Assembly (NCBI GenBank): GCA_036732755.1
Contig: DAINBU010000014.1
Span: forward strand, 1-57,550
DNA: 57,550 bases
Origin: DASRRB01 sp036732755
Lineage (GTDB): Bacteria > Planctomycetota > B15-G4 > SIAN01
Direction of reading: 5' to 3'
The position numbers and the translations under genes were made by a program. The first letter of the stretch is position 1; every line of letters starts with the position of its first letter. This document shows, one piece after another, positions 7,146 through 15,723 of this stretch. The notes beneath the pieces were generated by a model that worked only from the letters and a program-made list of their open reading frames with translations, was not told where the DNA came from and ran no database searches.

Positions 7146-9279
7146 GCCACAGCGCCGCGCCCGTGCACGGGTCGAGCGCGCGCAGCGGCGTCACCGGCAC
7201 CGCGCCTCCCTTCGCCCGCGTCACCGCGAACGCCACGCGCAGCAGCGCCTCCGCGCCGAGCCACGGGTGGAGCACCGGCGCCGCGGTCGGCGCCGTCACG
7301 TTCGAGCGCTTGCGCCGCCGCAGCTCGAGCCGCACGCCGCCCTCGCGCTCGACGCGCGACAACACGACCGCGGCAGCGAGCGGCGGCGCCTCCTCCAGCG
7401 CGGTCGGCGCGGCGGGCGCGGCGGGATCGGCCGCGTCGCCGCCCGCGCCGGCGAAGCCGCCCGCCACGAGGCACTCGGTGAGGTCGTCGCACGCGGGCGC
7501 GAACGCCATCACGACGACGCGGCGCGCGCGCCCCTCCTTCAGCAGCAGCGCGGCGTCGAGCAGTGCCTGCGCCGACGCGAACGAGCCCGAAGAGGCCACC
7601 ACGCTGGTGCCGCGGAAGCCGAAGGACGCAGCGACCGCGGCCGGGATCGCGTTGGCGGCGGTGTAGGCGAAGAGCGCCGGGCTCGCCGGCCCCCCCGCAC
7701 CCGCGTTGCCGGGGACGTCGTGCAGCGCCCGGCCGAAGCGCGCGCAGACGGCGAGCGAGCCGTGGCCGACGCCCGCCACCAGCGCGACGTCGTCGGGCGG
7801 CGGCGGCAGGTCGCCGGCGCGCCGCAGCGCCTTCTTCACCGCCAGGAACGCGAGCTGCCCCTCCTCGGGCAGGTGGCGCAGGCTCATCGCGGGATTGAGC
7901 CGCTCGAACTCCTCGATCTTCACGTTCGCGAGGTCGGCGCGCGTCGCGACGGCGGCGCTCACCACCGCGACCTCCTCGCGCAGCATGCGCAGCGGCCGCG
8001 CCGGCCGGCTCGGCCGCGCGCGCGCGGGCGCGAGCTCGCCGTTCGGCTCGGCGCCGCCGGTCACCACGCGCAGCACCGCGCCGGAGGACTGGCCGCCGAG
8101 CCCCGACGCCAGCACCGCGACGTGCTCGCTGTTCAGCGCCTCGGGCTCCTTGGGCAGGCGCACCGGGAAGGTCGCGACCGGCCGGCGCAGGCCGACGATC
8201 GGCGGCACCCTTCGCTGGCGCGCCGCCGCGACCGCACGGATCACGGAGAGCGGACCGGACGCCGCCAGCGGATGGCCGAGCGCCCCCTTCCACGACGTGA
8301 GCGGCACGCGGTCGGCCAGCACGCGGTCGCCGCCGAGCACGTGGGCGATCGCGCGCAGCTCGGCGAAGTCGCTCTGCGGCGTGCCGACTCCGTGGCCGAC
8401 CACCATGCCGAGCTGCGGCGCGGCGATCCCCGCCGACGCGAGCGCCGACGCGAGCGCGCTCGCGAGCCCGCGCCCTTCCGGATGGGGCGCGATCAGGTGG
8501 TGCGCGTCGTTGGTGGTCGCGACGCCGAGGATCTCTGCGAGCGGGACGGCGTCGCGCGCCTCGGCGCTCTCCTCCGACTCGACCACGAGGAAGGCGGCCC
8601 CCTCGGCGAGCGTGAGCCCGGTCGAGCCGGCGTCGTACGGAGCCGAGAGCCCGCTCGCCAGCGCGCCGAGCGCGTGGAAGCCGGCGTAGACGAACGGGCA
8701 GAGCGCGTCGACGCCGCCGACCACCGCCACGCCCGCCTCGCCGCGCCGGATCCTCTCGCACGCGAGCGCGAGCGCGACCAGCCCCGACGAGCAGGTCGCG
8801 TTGTAGGTCGCGACGTGGGCGCGCAAATGGAGGCGCGCCGCGAGCGTCGCCGCCGGCCCGTGGTAGCCGGCCTGCATCCACGGCGGAGCCGCGCCCGCAG
8901 CCGGCGTCGCCGGCGCCGCGCCGCCCGCCTTCTTCACGAGCGCGGCGCGCTGCAGCGCCTGCGCCGTGTTCATGCCGCCGAGCGACGTGCCGACGAAGAA
9001 GAGGTCGACGCGCCGCTGCGCCTCGCCCGGCCGCAGCCGCGCCGACTGGAGCGCCTCGACCAGCGCCGGCAGCGCGATGCGGACCGCACGGTCGTCGTCC
9101 GCCTCGCCGGCGAGCGCCTCGTCGGGCACCTGGCCGACCTGGAGCACGGGCAGCGGCGGCGGCGCGAAGCGCGTCCCCGGCTGCAGCGACTGGCGCCAGC
9201 CGTCGGTCGCGTGCACGAAACGCGGCACGCCCGCGCCCGCCGCGCTCACCGCCCCCATGCCGGTCAGGACGATCTTCAT
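7084..9279 (-). CDS. Ketosynthase fused to a second, degenerate ketosynthase half
   Basis: The 731-residue product begins with a complete KAS-II-like domain (residues 1-405). Its active-site Cys163 lies in 'ATCSSG', with His296 in 'GHGVGT', Lys331 and His336 in 'WKGALGHPLAASG', so it should be condensation-competent. From about residue 430 a second thiolase-fold N-terminal half follows, in which the motif reads 'VASSGSFAS' at 561-569, with Ser in place of Cys. No second catalytic His pair is present. The architecture resembles a ketosynthase with a covalently attached chain-length-factor-like half. It starts within an ATGA-like overlap with the upstream ketosynthase gene. Confidence 0.8.
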   Translation of the reverse strand: MKIVLTGMGAVSAAGAGVPRFVHATDGWRQSLQPGTRFAPPPLPVLQVGQVPDEALAGEADDDRAVRIALPALVEALQSARLRPGEAQRRVDLFFVGTSLGGMNTAQALQRAALVKKAGGAAPATPAAGAAPPWMQAGYHGPAATLAARLHLRAHVATYNATCSSGLVALALACERIRRGEAGVAVVGGVDALCPFVYAGFHALGALASGLSAPYDAGSTGLTLAEGAAFLVVESEESAEARDAVPLAEILGVATTNDAHHLIAPHPEGRGLASALASALASAGIAAPQLGMVVGHGVGTPQSDFAELRAIAHVLGGDRVLADRVPLTSWKGALGHPLAASGPLSVIRAVAAARQRRVPPIVGLRRPVATFPVRLPKEPEALNSEHVAVLASGLGGQSSGAVLRVVTGGAEPNGELAPARARPSRPARPLRMLREEVAVVSAAVATRADLANVKIEEFERLNPAMSLRHLPEEGQLAFLAVKKALRRAGDLPPPPDDVALVAGVGHGSLAVCARFGRALHDVPGNAGAGGPASPALFAYTAANAIPAAVAASFGFRGTSVVASSGSFASAQALLDAALLLKEGRARRVVVMAFAPACDDLTECLVAGGFAGAGGDAADPAAPAAPTALEEAPPLAAAVVLSRVEREGGVRLELRRRKRSNVTAPTAAPVLHPWLGAEALLRVAFAVTRAKGGAVPVTPLRALDPCTGAALWLKVGSARTLRRSRAAGAPPH

Positions 9280-10403
9280 CCGTGCCTTTCGGAGGGGGGC
9301 GGCGCCGTGAAGACGGCAAGCGTCGCCGACGCGAACGGCGAGAGCGAGAGCACGGCCGCCGGCTCGCCGGCGGCGACGACGGCGAGCGCCTCGACCACCT
9401 GCAGCAGCGGCGCGACGCTGAACGTCTCGCCGCAGAGCGCGCGCACGCGCCGCGACACACCGCGCGGCGCGCCGGCGCCCGACGCGGCCAGGCGCGCGAG
9501 CGCGGCCGCCTCGAGGCGATCGGCCGCGGTGCCGTTGGCGGCGCTCGCGAGCCGGACGTCGGACGGCCGCACGCGCGCCAGGGCGAACGTGCGCTCGAAG
9601 AGGGCGACCAGCTCGTCGACGGCGGCGGCGCCGCGCAGGCTCGGGAGCTGGACCGACTCGACCGCGCGCAGCGTCGCGAGCGCCGGCGCGCCCGCGCGCT
9701 CGCCACCGTCGCGCCGCTCGAGGCAGAGCATCGCGGCGCCCTCCCCCATGGGTAGGCCGCGCGATGCGCGTGGCAGGCCGCGCGACGCGCGGCGCGGCGC
9801 GCCTTCGCGCGCGACGATCCCGAAGCGCGCGAACGACCGCTCCGCCAGCTCCGACCACTCCTCGGCCGCGCCGACCAGCGCGCGCCGCGCGCGGCCGCAT
9901 TCGAGCAGGTCGCGCGCGACCGCGAGCGCCCGCAGTCCGCAGCCGCTGCCGCCTCCGATCATGTGGCCCGCCGCGAGCAGCCGCAGCAGTCGCGCCGCGT
10001 GGCCGGCGAGCGCGTTGGGGACGCCTTCCGAGAAGAGCATCGGGCTCGCGCCGAGCGGCCCGCTCTTCACGAGCTCCTGCCAGAGGCGGTAGCTGAAGTT
10101 GGCGGCGCCGAGCGTGGAGGCGACCAGCAGCGCCGACTCCTCCGGCGCGACCGCGCCGCCCGCCTCCTGCAGCGCCTCGGCCGCGGCGGCGAGCCCGAAG
10201 AGGGCGTGGGGCGTCGCGCGCCGCAGGCTCTTCGCCTCGGGCAGCGTCGCGACGTCGAATCCCTCGATGCGCGTGCGCGGTGTGTCGGAAGGCTGTTCGA
10301 GCGCCGCGGCGAACGCGGCGCGGCCGCGCGCGGCCGCCGTCACGACGCTGGCGCCGGCGACGACGATCGTGGGCTCCACGGGCTCGGCCACGCTGGCGCT
10401 CAT
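9276..10403 (-). CDS. Ketosynthase-like protein retaining Cys but lacking both catalytic His
   Basis: About 375 residues with a beta-ketoacyl synthase fold. The nucleophile position is kept as Cys155 in 'GSGCGLRAL', but the first histidine motif (normally HGTGT) reads 'ANGTAADRLE' and the second (normally GHT) reads 'CGETFSVAP'. With both His lost, decarboxylative condensation is unlikely. Classical chain-length factors lose the Cys, so this is a different degeneration pattern; it may act as a structural partner, acyl-transfer station or length-setting subunit for a neighbouring ketosynthase. Start at ATG 10403 overlaps the stop of the FabF-like gene by 4 bases. Confidence 0.78.
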   Translation of the reverse strand: MSASVAEPVEPTIVVAGASVVTAAARGRAAFAAALEQPSDTPRTRIEGFDVATLPEAKSLRRATPHALFGLAAAAEALQEAGGAVAPEESALLVASTLGAANFSYRLWQELVKSGPLGASPMLFSEGVPNALAGHAARLLRLLAAGHMIGGGSGCGLRALAVARDLLECGRARRALVGAAEEWSELAERSFARFGIVAREGAPRRASRGLPRASRGLPMGEGAAMLCLERRDGGERAGAPALATLRAVESVQLPSLRGAAAVDELVALFERTFALARVRPSDVRLASAANGTAADRLEAAALARLAASGAGAPRGVSRRVRALCGETFSVAPLLQVVEALAVVAAGEPAAVLSLSPFASATLAVFTAPPPSERHG

Positions 10404-11644
10404 GGCTTGGAGAAGACGAGCGCCGCGTTGGCGCCGCCGAACCCGAAGGAGTTGCTCAGCACGGCGCGCGCGTCGATCGAGCGGCCGCCCCCGCCCGCCG
10501 CGCGGCTGCGCACGAGGTCGAGTCCCGGCATCTCGGGATCGACCTCGCGCACGTTCAACGTCGGCGGCGCCTGGCCCGACTCGAGCGCCAGGATCGCGAG
10601 CACCGCCTCGACCGCCCCCGCCCCGCCGAGCGTATGGCCGAGGTAGGACTTGGTCGAGCTCATCGGGACGTCCGGGAGCGCGTCGCCGAAGACCGTCCTG
10701 AGCGCGCGGTACTCCGAGAGGTCGTTGAAGACCGTCCCGGTCCCGTGCAGGTTGACGTAGCCGACGTCGCGCGGCGCGAGGTCCGCGTCGGCGAGCGCCG
10801 CCGCGATGCAGCGCGCCGCCCCACGCCCCTCCGGATCGGGCTGCGTCAGGTGGAAGCCGTCGGAGGTGGCCGCGCCGCCGCGCAAGAGCGCGTGGACGCG
10901 CGCGCCGCGCCGCCGCGCGTCGGCGAGCCGCTCGAGGACGAGGACCGCGTAGCCCTCGCCGAGCAGCATTCCCTCGCGCCCCTTCTCGAACGGCGAGCAG
11001 CCGCCCGTCGAGAGCAGCAGCAGCGAGCCGAAGCCGGCGTGCGTGTACTCGCAGACCGGGTCGAAGCCGCCGGTCACGACGACGTCGGCGCGGCCGCGCC
11101 GCAGCCGGTCGAGCGCGAGCGCGACGCTCGCCGCGCCGGAGGCGCAGGCGTTCGAGACGACGAGCGAGAGGCCGCGCAGGTCGAAGCGGCGGCTCACGCG
11201 CTGCAGCGCCGCCTCGGCCGTCCACTCGGCGAGCCGCCGGTAGCGCGCGCGCTCCGGCCCGACGCGCGCCTCCTCGTGGACGAATTCGGCGGCCTGCAGC
11301 ATCGCGACCAGCGTGCTGCCGAGCAGCAGCTCGCGGCGGTGCGGCGCGCAGGGGATCGCGGCGCCGCCCCCCTCCATGCCCGCGTCGCGCAGCGCCTGGT
11401 CGAGCGTGCCGATCAGGTGGCGCAGCGCGCGGTCGAGCTTGGGCGGTCCGAGGTCGACGCCGGGGAACGCCGCCTCCGGCGCGACCGCCTCGCCGCCGCG
11501 CCGGACCGCGTAGCGCGACGCGTCGAACGCGGTGAGCTCGGTGAAGGCCGGCTGCTCGCGCTCGAGCGCCGCGAGCGTTGCCGCCGGCCCGACGCCGAGC
11601 GCGGAGACGATGCCGATCCCGGTGACCGCGACCTCTTCGCGCAT
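10400..11644 (-). CDS. FabF-like beta-ketoacyl-ACP synthase II
   Basis: A canonical KAS-II of 414 residues from 'MREEVAVTGIGIVSALG'. The triad is intact: Cys167 in 'SNACASG', His300 in 'NLHGTGT' and His337 in 'TKSYLGHTLGGAG', and the C-terminal 'SNSFGFGGANAAL' loop is present. It extends ACP-bound acyl chains by two carbons. It is followed by two further ketosynthase-like genes through 4-base overlaps, so the three are likely made in fixed ratio. An ATG nine codons upstream (11671) is possible but would overlap the preceding gene more. Confidence 0.9.
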   Translation of the reverse strand: MREEVAVTGIGIVSALGVGPAATLAALEREQPAFTELTAFDASRYAVRRGGEAVAPEAAFPGVDLGPPKLDRALRHLIGTLDQALRDAGMEGGGAAIPCAPHRRELLLGSTLVAMLQAAEFVHEEARVGPERARYRRLAEWTAEAALQRVSRRFDLRGLSLVVSNACASGAASVALALDRLRRGRADVVVTGGFDPVCEYTHAGFGSLLLLSTGGCSPFEKGREGMLLGEGYAVLVLERLADARRRGARVHALLRGGAATSDGFHLTQPDPEGRGAARCIAAALADADLAPRDVGYVNLHGTGTVFNDLSEYRALRTVFGDALPDVPMSSTKSYLGHTLGGAGAVEAVLAILALESGQAPPTLNVREVDPEMPGLDLVRSRAAGGGGRSIDARAVLSNSFGFGGANAALVFSKP

Positions 11645-11651
11645 CGGAGGG

Positions 11652-11909
11652 TCAGGACGCCGACGCGGCATCGTCGGGCGCGCCGGCCGGCTCGGGCGGG
11701 CGCGCCCCCGGCCGGCGCGTGCACAGGCCGAGTCGCTCGCCGATCGCCCAGCGGTAGGCCCAGAGCAGGAAGGCGAAGAAGGCGACGCCGGCCCAGTTGC
11801 CGAGCCGCCACGACGCGCTCACCAGGACGGTGAGGAGCGTCGCGTAGAAGACGATCGTGAGCAGGAACGAGCTCACGAACTGCCGATCGACCCAGCGCGG
11901 GAGGCTCAT
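11652..11909 (-). CDS. Small two-helix membrane protein in the ketosynthase operon
   Basis: An 85-residue protein with two membrane helices (about residues 10-32 and 38-55) and a Pro/Ala-rich cytoplasmic tail. I recognise no family. It overlaps the deacetylase gene upstream by 3 bases (stop TCA/start CAT on the complement) and ends 7 bases before the FabF-like gene, so it is firmly part of the operon. A membrane anchor or scaffold for the biosynthetic enzymes is a possibility only. Confidence 0.7.
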   Translation of the reverse strand: MSLPRWVDRQFVSSFLLTIVFYATLLTVLVSASWRLGNWAGVAFFAFLLWAYRWAIGERLGLCTRRPGARPPEPAGAPDDAASAS

Positions 11910-12829
11910 GCGACCGCCTCCGTCGCGCGCTCCGACGCCGGCGGCGGCAGCTCGAGCTGCGCGCGCGGCCGCTCGACCACCGCGTCGAGGGCGTCGGAGA
12001 GCGTGCCGAACTGGAAGTGGCGCAGGAGTCCGCCGGCGTTGCGCGCGACGGCCGAACGGTTGAAGCCGTGCAGGAATCGCATGAACCGTCCGAGCGGCAG
12101 GCGCGGGTGCGCGTCGTCGAACTCCCACGGATGGATGTAGAGCATCCCGGGCACGCCGCGCTTCGCGAGCTGCTCGAAGAAATAGGCCGTGTACCAATAA
12201 GGAGAGGTGCGGAAGCCCATGCCGCCGGTGAAGGGCAGGTGCTCCCAGAAGAGGCGCATCGTCGTGACCGGGAAGACGCGCAGCGCGTGGCCGCGCGCGC
12301 CGCGCAGCTCCGGCGGCGCGGCGGGGTCGCTCCAGAGGAAGGGATCGACCTCGAGCCGCGCGCCCGAGATCCAGGAGAGCGGGCTCACGCTCGAATCGAC
12401 CGTGAAGCCGAGCTTCGCCAGGATCGGGTAGGCCCACGCTCGACGCTCGAGGTCGATCGACCACTCGGGCGCGCGGTAGGCGGCGGGCGCGGCGCCGGTG
12501 ATCTCCGTCATGAGATCGCGCGCGGCGCGGGCGTCGGCCTCGAACTCGGCCGACGTCATCTGGAACACCTTGCGGTGCCACATGCCGTGCGACGCGATCT
12601 CGTGGCCCGCGTCGCGCACGAGGCGGACGAGGTCGGGGTGGCGCTGCGCGACCCAGCCGAGGAAGAAGAAGGTCGCCTTGGCCGAATGGCGGTCGCACAG
12701 GTCGAGCACGCGCCGCACGGAGAGCTCGACGCGGCTCTCGAGCTCGTCCCACCGTTCGCGCGGGACGCTGCGCTCGATCCCGCAGACGTGGAACCACTCC
12801 TCGACGTCGACCGTCAGCGCGTTCAGCAT
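11906..12829 (-). CDS. Polysaccharide deacetylase, XrtA-associated DUF3473 type
   Basis: This 307-residue protein opens with 'NALTVDVEEWFHV', the hallmark of the deacetylase subfamily found in exosortase/PEP-CTERM exopolysaccharide loci. NodB-fold metal and catalytic residues are visible: Asp8, His81 and His85 in 'SHGMWH', and Arg119 in 'YRAPEWS'. The C-terminal half carries 'HPWEFDDAHPRL', typical of DUF3473. Such enzymes remove N-acetyl groups from cell-surface glycans. No exosortase or other exopolysaccharide gene is in the window, so here it may act on a sugar attached to the locus product. Its start overlaps the ATP-grasp gene by 7 bases. Confidence 0.85.
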   Translation of the reverse strand: MLNALTVDVEEWFHVCGIERSVPRERWDELESRVELSVRRVLDLCDRHSAKATFFFLGWVAQRHPDLVRLVRDAGHEIASHGMWHRKVFQMTSAEFEADARAARDLMTEITGAAPAAYRAPEWSIDLERRAWAYPILAKLGFTVDSSVSPLSWISGARLEVDPFLWSDPAAPPELRGARGHALRVFPVTTMRLFWEHLPFTGGMGFRTSPYWYTAYFFEQLAKRGVPGMLYIHPWEFDDAHPRLPLGRFMRFLHGFNRSAVARNAGGLLRHFQFGTLSDALDAVVERPRAQLELPPPASERATEAVA

Positions 12830-14055
12830 CGCGCAGACGATACTCGCGGGCGCGGGCGCGAGGCGAGGCGGCGCAGCCCCGGATGGAGCAGGAGCGGCAC
12901 GAAACCCAAGAGCTTCGCGACGACGGGCGCGGGGTCGGTCGCGGAGAGCGCCTCGTCCTCCACGCCTTCGGGCTGGCGCAGGAAGTGGCGCAGCGGGGGG
13001 CGCGGCCGCGCCTTCCACCAATGGAGCAGATCGGCCGGCAGCAGCGCGCGCGAGCGGCGGTCGGTCCGGTAGCTCGCGACGGTCGCCACCGTCTCCCCGC
13101 GCGCCAGCCGGACCAGCAGGGCGGGGAAGGAGACCCCCGCGATCTCCGCCTGGTGGAGCGACCCCCAGAAGCGCGGATTGCATTCGAGGAGCTTCAGCTC
13201 GCCGTCGCGCAGGTCGCGCTTCCACTCGAACATGGCGACCCCGACGAAGCCGAGGTCGGCGAGGAAGCCCGCGCAGCGCTGCACCAGGTCGTCGGCGCGC
13301 AGCGCCTCGCGCAGCGTCGACGAGCCGCCGCTCACCGGGTACTCGCGCAGGCGGCGGTGGGCGAAGCCGGCGACGAGACGCGGTCGTGTCCGCGGCGCAT
13401 CGCGCCAGAGCAGGAGCGAGACGCCGATCGCCTCGCCCTCGCGCGGCAGCCTCTCCTGCAGGAGCGGCGTCGGGTCGAGCGCGAGCGCCTCGCGGCCGGC
13501 GCGCACGAGCTCGCGCTCGTTTTCGGCGTAGCTCACCCCGCGCGCGCCCGACGAGATGCGGCGCTTCACCACGACGGGGAAGCCGAGCTCGCGCGCGCAC
13601 GCCTTCAGCTGCTCGAGGTCCTCGAAGGAGCGCGTGCGCGGCGTCGCGAAGCCGGCGCGCCGCGCGAAGTCGCCGAAGCGCGCCTTGTCGCGCAGCGTCT
13701 CGATGAAGGCGAGGTCGGCGAACGGGAGGGTGGCGCCGGCTCGCTCGAGCCGATCGCGCGCACGCAGCACGACGAGCAGCGTCTCCTCCTCCATCGCGAG
13801 CAGCACGACCGGGCCGCCCTCGCGCGCGCGCTCGTGCCCGATCTCCGACTCGAGCGTCGCGAGGAACCGCTCCGTCTGCCGCTGCGGGTCGCCGTGGACG
13901 AAGCGGCGGCGCACGGCGTTCGACCAGAGGGCGGGGGCGAGGTGCGTCTGCTCGCCGGCGACGACGCGCTCGCCGGCGGCGGCGAGCGCACGCACCGCGA
14001 CCAGCGTCTTGGGCCAGAAGCCGTCGAGGACGAGGACGCTGCCGCGCGCGGTCAC
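12823..14055 (-). CDS. ATP-grasp domain protein (carboxylate-amine ligase-like)
   Basis: About 410 residues. The N-terminal pre-ATP-grasp part ('VLVLDGFWPKTLVAVRALAAAGE') is followed by an ATP-grasp core: 'KARFGDFARRAGF', 'GFPVVVKRRISSGARGVSYAEN' with the nucleotide-contacting Lys, 'LLQERLPREGEAIGVSLLLW', and the metal-binding 'KLLECNPRFWGSLHQAEIAG' near residue 320. The family forms acyl-phosphate intermediates and joins a carboxylate to an amine or similar nucleophile. Related proteins occur in surface-polysaccharide loci. Substrate unknown. Start GTG at 14055 follows AGGCGG. Confidence 0.78.
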   Translation of the reverse strand: MTARGSVLVLDGFWPKTLVAVRALAAAGERVVAGEQTHLAPALWSNAVRRRFVHGDPQRQTERFLATLESEIGHERAREGGPVVLLAMEEETLLVVLRARDRLERAGATLPFADLAFIETLRDKARFGDFARRAGFATPRTRSFEDLEQLKACARELGFPVVVKRRISSGARGVSYAENERELVRAGREALALDPTPLLQERLPREGEAIGVSLLLWRDAPRTRPRLVAGFAHRRLREYPVSGGSSTLREALRADDLVQRCAGFLADLGFVGVAMFEWKRDLRDGELKLLECNPRFWGSLHQAEIAGVSFPALLVRLARGETVATVASYRTDRRSRALLPADLLHWWKARPRPPLRHFLRQPEGVEDEALSATDPAPVVAKLLGFVPLLLHPGLRRLASRPRPRVSSARC

Positions 14056-14065
14056 GCTGCGCCGC

Positions 14066-14974
14066 CTAGCGCTTCGTGCCGTACGAGGTCTTGGTGACGC
14101 CGGGCAGGTGGAGGCGCGCTCCGCTCGCGACTTCGAGCGCGTCCGAGAAGAGAGCCGCGCCGCGCGAGAGGAGCGTCGCCGCGAGCCCGCCGGCCGCCGT
14201 CCCGCCGAACGTGCGCGTCGCGACGTTCTCGAAGCCGGTCTCTTCGAGCGCCCGCTCCATCGTGGCCGGCGTGAAGTCGGAGAGGTGCCACGGCGCGTGG
14301 TAGAGGTCGTGGCGGATGGCGACGGCGTCGAGCAGCCGCGCCAGCGGAGTCGTGTGGGGCCAGCGCAGGAAGACGAGGCCGCCGGGCCGCAGCAGCCGCG
14401 CGACGGCATGCAGGAACGCGCGCGGATCGGCCAGGTGCTCCACCACATAGAAGGCGGCGACGACGTCGAAGGAGCCGGGCGCGAAGGGGAGGCGCTCGAT
14501 CGGGAGGCCGTGCACGGCAAGTCCGAGGCGTTCCCGCCCATGTCGGCGGCCGTTCTCGGAGAGCTCGGCGCCCTCGACGTGGAGCCCGGCGCCGCGCGCG
14601 GCGTCGAGGAAGAAGCCGAAGCCGCTGCCGATTTCGAGCAGGTCGCGCGCCTGCGGCCGCAGCCGGCGGATCGCGCGGAGCGCGCGGCGGATGACCGGCC
14701 GCTGCTCGCGCTCCCACTGCGCGATCGCCGCGGCGTCGGTCGGCAGGTACTCCTGGTAGCTCTCGCCGAGGCGCGCCTCGTCGAGCCCCGTCTGGAGCGT
14801 GAGGAAGGCGCAGGCGCGGCAGCGCAGGACGCGGTGCTCGCCGCGCCGGCGCACCTCGTCGCAGCGGACGCCGCCGCACCAGCGGCAGACGGCGTCGGCG
14901 GCGAACGGCGCGGCGCCCTTGCCGGAGCGCACGCAGCCGCCGAGCAGCTTGACCGGCGCCGCCGCCGTCTTCAC
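14066..14974 (-). CDS. Class I SAM methyltransferase with N-terminal Cys cluster
   Basis: This 302-residue enzyme begins with a probable zinc-binding segment ('CRWCGGVRC' and 'LRCRACAF', residues about 26-55) and continues with a Rossmann methyltransferase fold: motif I 'LLEIGSGFGFFLDAA', 'AELSENG', 'PFAPGSFDVVAAFYVVEHLADP', and 'LLRPGGLVFLRWPH'. This layout matches the Methyltransf_23-like family common in glycan and lipid tailoring clusters. The GTG start shares GTGA with the stop of the SDR gene and has GGAGGG 4-5 bases upstream, so translation is coupled. Confidence 0.85.
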   Translation of the reverse strand: MKTAAAPVKLLGGCVRSGKGAAPFAADAVCRWCGGVRCDEVRRRGEHRVLRCRACAFLTLQTGLDEARLGESYQEYLPTDAAAIAQWEREQRPVIRRALRAIRRLRPQARDLLEIGSGFGFFLDAARGAGLHVEGAELSENGRRHGRERLGLAVHGLPIERLPFAPGSFDVVAAFYVVEHLADPRAFLHAVARLLRPGGLVFLRWPHTTPLARLLDAVAIRHDLYHAPWHLSDFTPATMERALEETGFENVATRTFGGTAAGGLAATLLSRGAALFSDALEVASGARLHLPGVTKTSYGTKR

Positions 14975-15723
14975 AGCGACCCTCCGTCCACGGCCAGCAC
15001 CTGTCCGGTCACGTAGGTCGCGTCGGGGTCGAGCGCGAGCCAGCGGATCAGCGCCGAGACCTCGCGCCTCCGGCCGACCCGATTCAGCGCGACGCTCTGC
15101 AGCAGCGCCTCGCGCCGCGCCGCGTCGAGGCGGTCGTTGGCGGCCGAGTCGATCAGGCCCGGCGCGACGACGTTGACCAGGATGTTGAAGCGGGCGAGCT
15201 CGTGCGCGAGCGACTTGGCGAGGCCGGCGAGCCCCGCCTTCGACGCCGCGTAGTTCGACTGGCCCTTGAGGCCGCGCAGTCCCGACAGCGACGAGATCAG
15301 GACGATCCGGCCGGCGCGCGCCTTCATCATCGGCCGCGTCGCCGCCTTGCACGCGAAGAACGCCCCCTTCAGGTTGGTGTCGACGACGGTGTCCCACTCC
15401 AGCTCGGTCATGAAGCCGAGCAGGTTGTCCTTGAGGACCGCGGACATGTAGACCAGCGCGTCGAGCCGGCCGTGGCGCTCCGCCGCCGCGTCGACCGCGC
15501 GCTCGAGCGAGGCGAGCTCGGTCGCCTCGATCTCGATCGGCTCGACGCGCCCCGGACCGAGGCGCGCCGCGTCTTCGGCGAGCTCGGCGAGGCGGTCGCG
15601 CCGCGAGCGCCAGCCGGCGACCACCGTCGCCCCCTGCTGAGCGAGGTGCTCGCAGAGGTCGACGCCGAGGTCGGCCGAGGCGCCGACGACCAGGACCACC
15701 GGCGCGGACGGGCGCCCGCTCAC
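14971..15723 (-). CDS. FabG-like short-chain dehydrogenase/reductase
   Basis: A 250-residue SDR. The cofactor-binding motif is 'VVGASADLGVDL' (residues 12-23). The catalytic triad is Ser in 'LISSLSG' (about 144-146), Tyr158 and Lys162 in 'NYAASKAG', and the C-terminal 'PDATYVTGQVLAVDGGSL' is the classic FabG ending. It most likely reduces the 3-ketoacyl-ACP produced by the neighbouring ketosynthases with NADPH. Its GTG start overlaps the LolA-like stop by 4 bases. Confidence 0.88.
   Translation of the reverse strand: MSGRPSAPVVLVVGASADLGVDLCEHLAQQGATVVAGWRSRRDRLAELAEDAARLGPGRVEPIEIEATELASLERAVDAAAERHGRLDALVYMSAVLKDNLLGFMTELEWDTVVDTNLKGAFFACKAATRPMMKARAGRIVLISSLSGLRGLKGQSNYAASKAGLAGLAKSLAHELARFNILVNVVAPGLIDSAANDRLDAARREALLQSVALNRVGRRREVSALIRWLALDPDATYVTGQVLAVDGGSL

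Noticed and set aside
8440..8470. Short GCGAGCGCCGACGCGAGCGC-type direct repeats
   Set aside because: They fall inside the ketosynthase coding region and encode Ala/Ser stretches (ASALASALASA); simple codon repetition explains them.
7087..10092. A 1001-codon open frame on the plus strand across the ketosynthase genes
   Set aside because: It is Arg/His-rich with no recognisable domain, antisense to well-supported ketosynthases. Long antisense frames are expected at this GC content.
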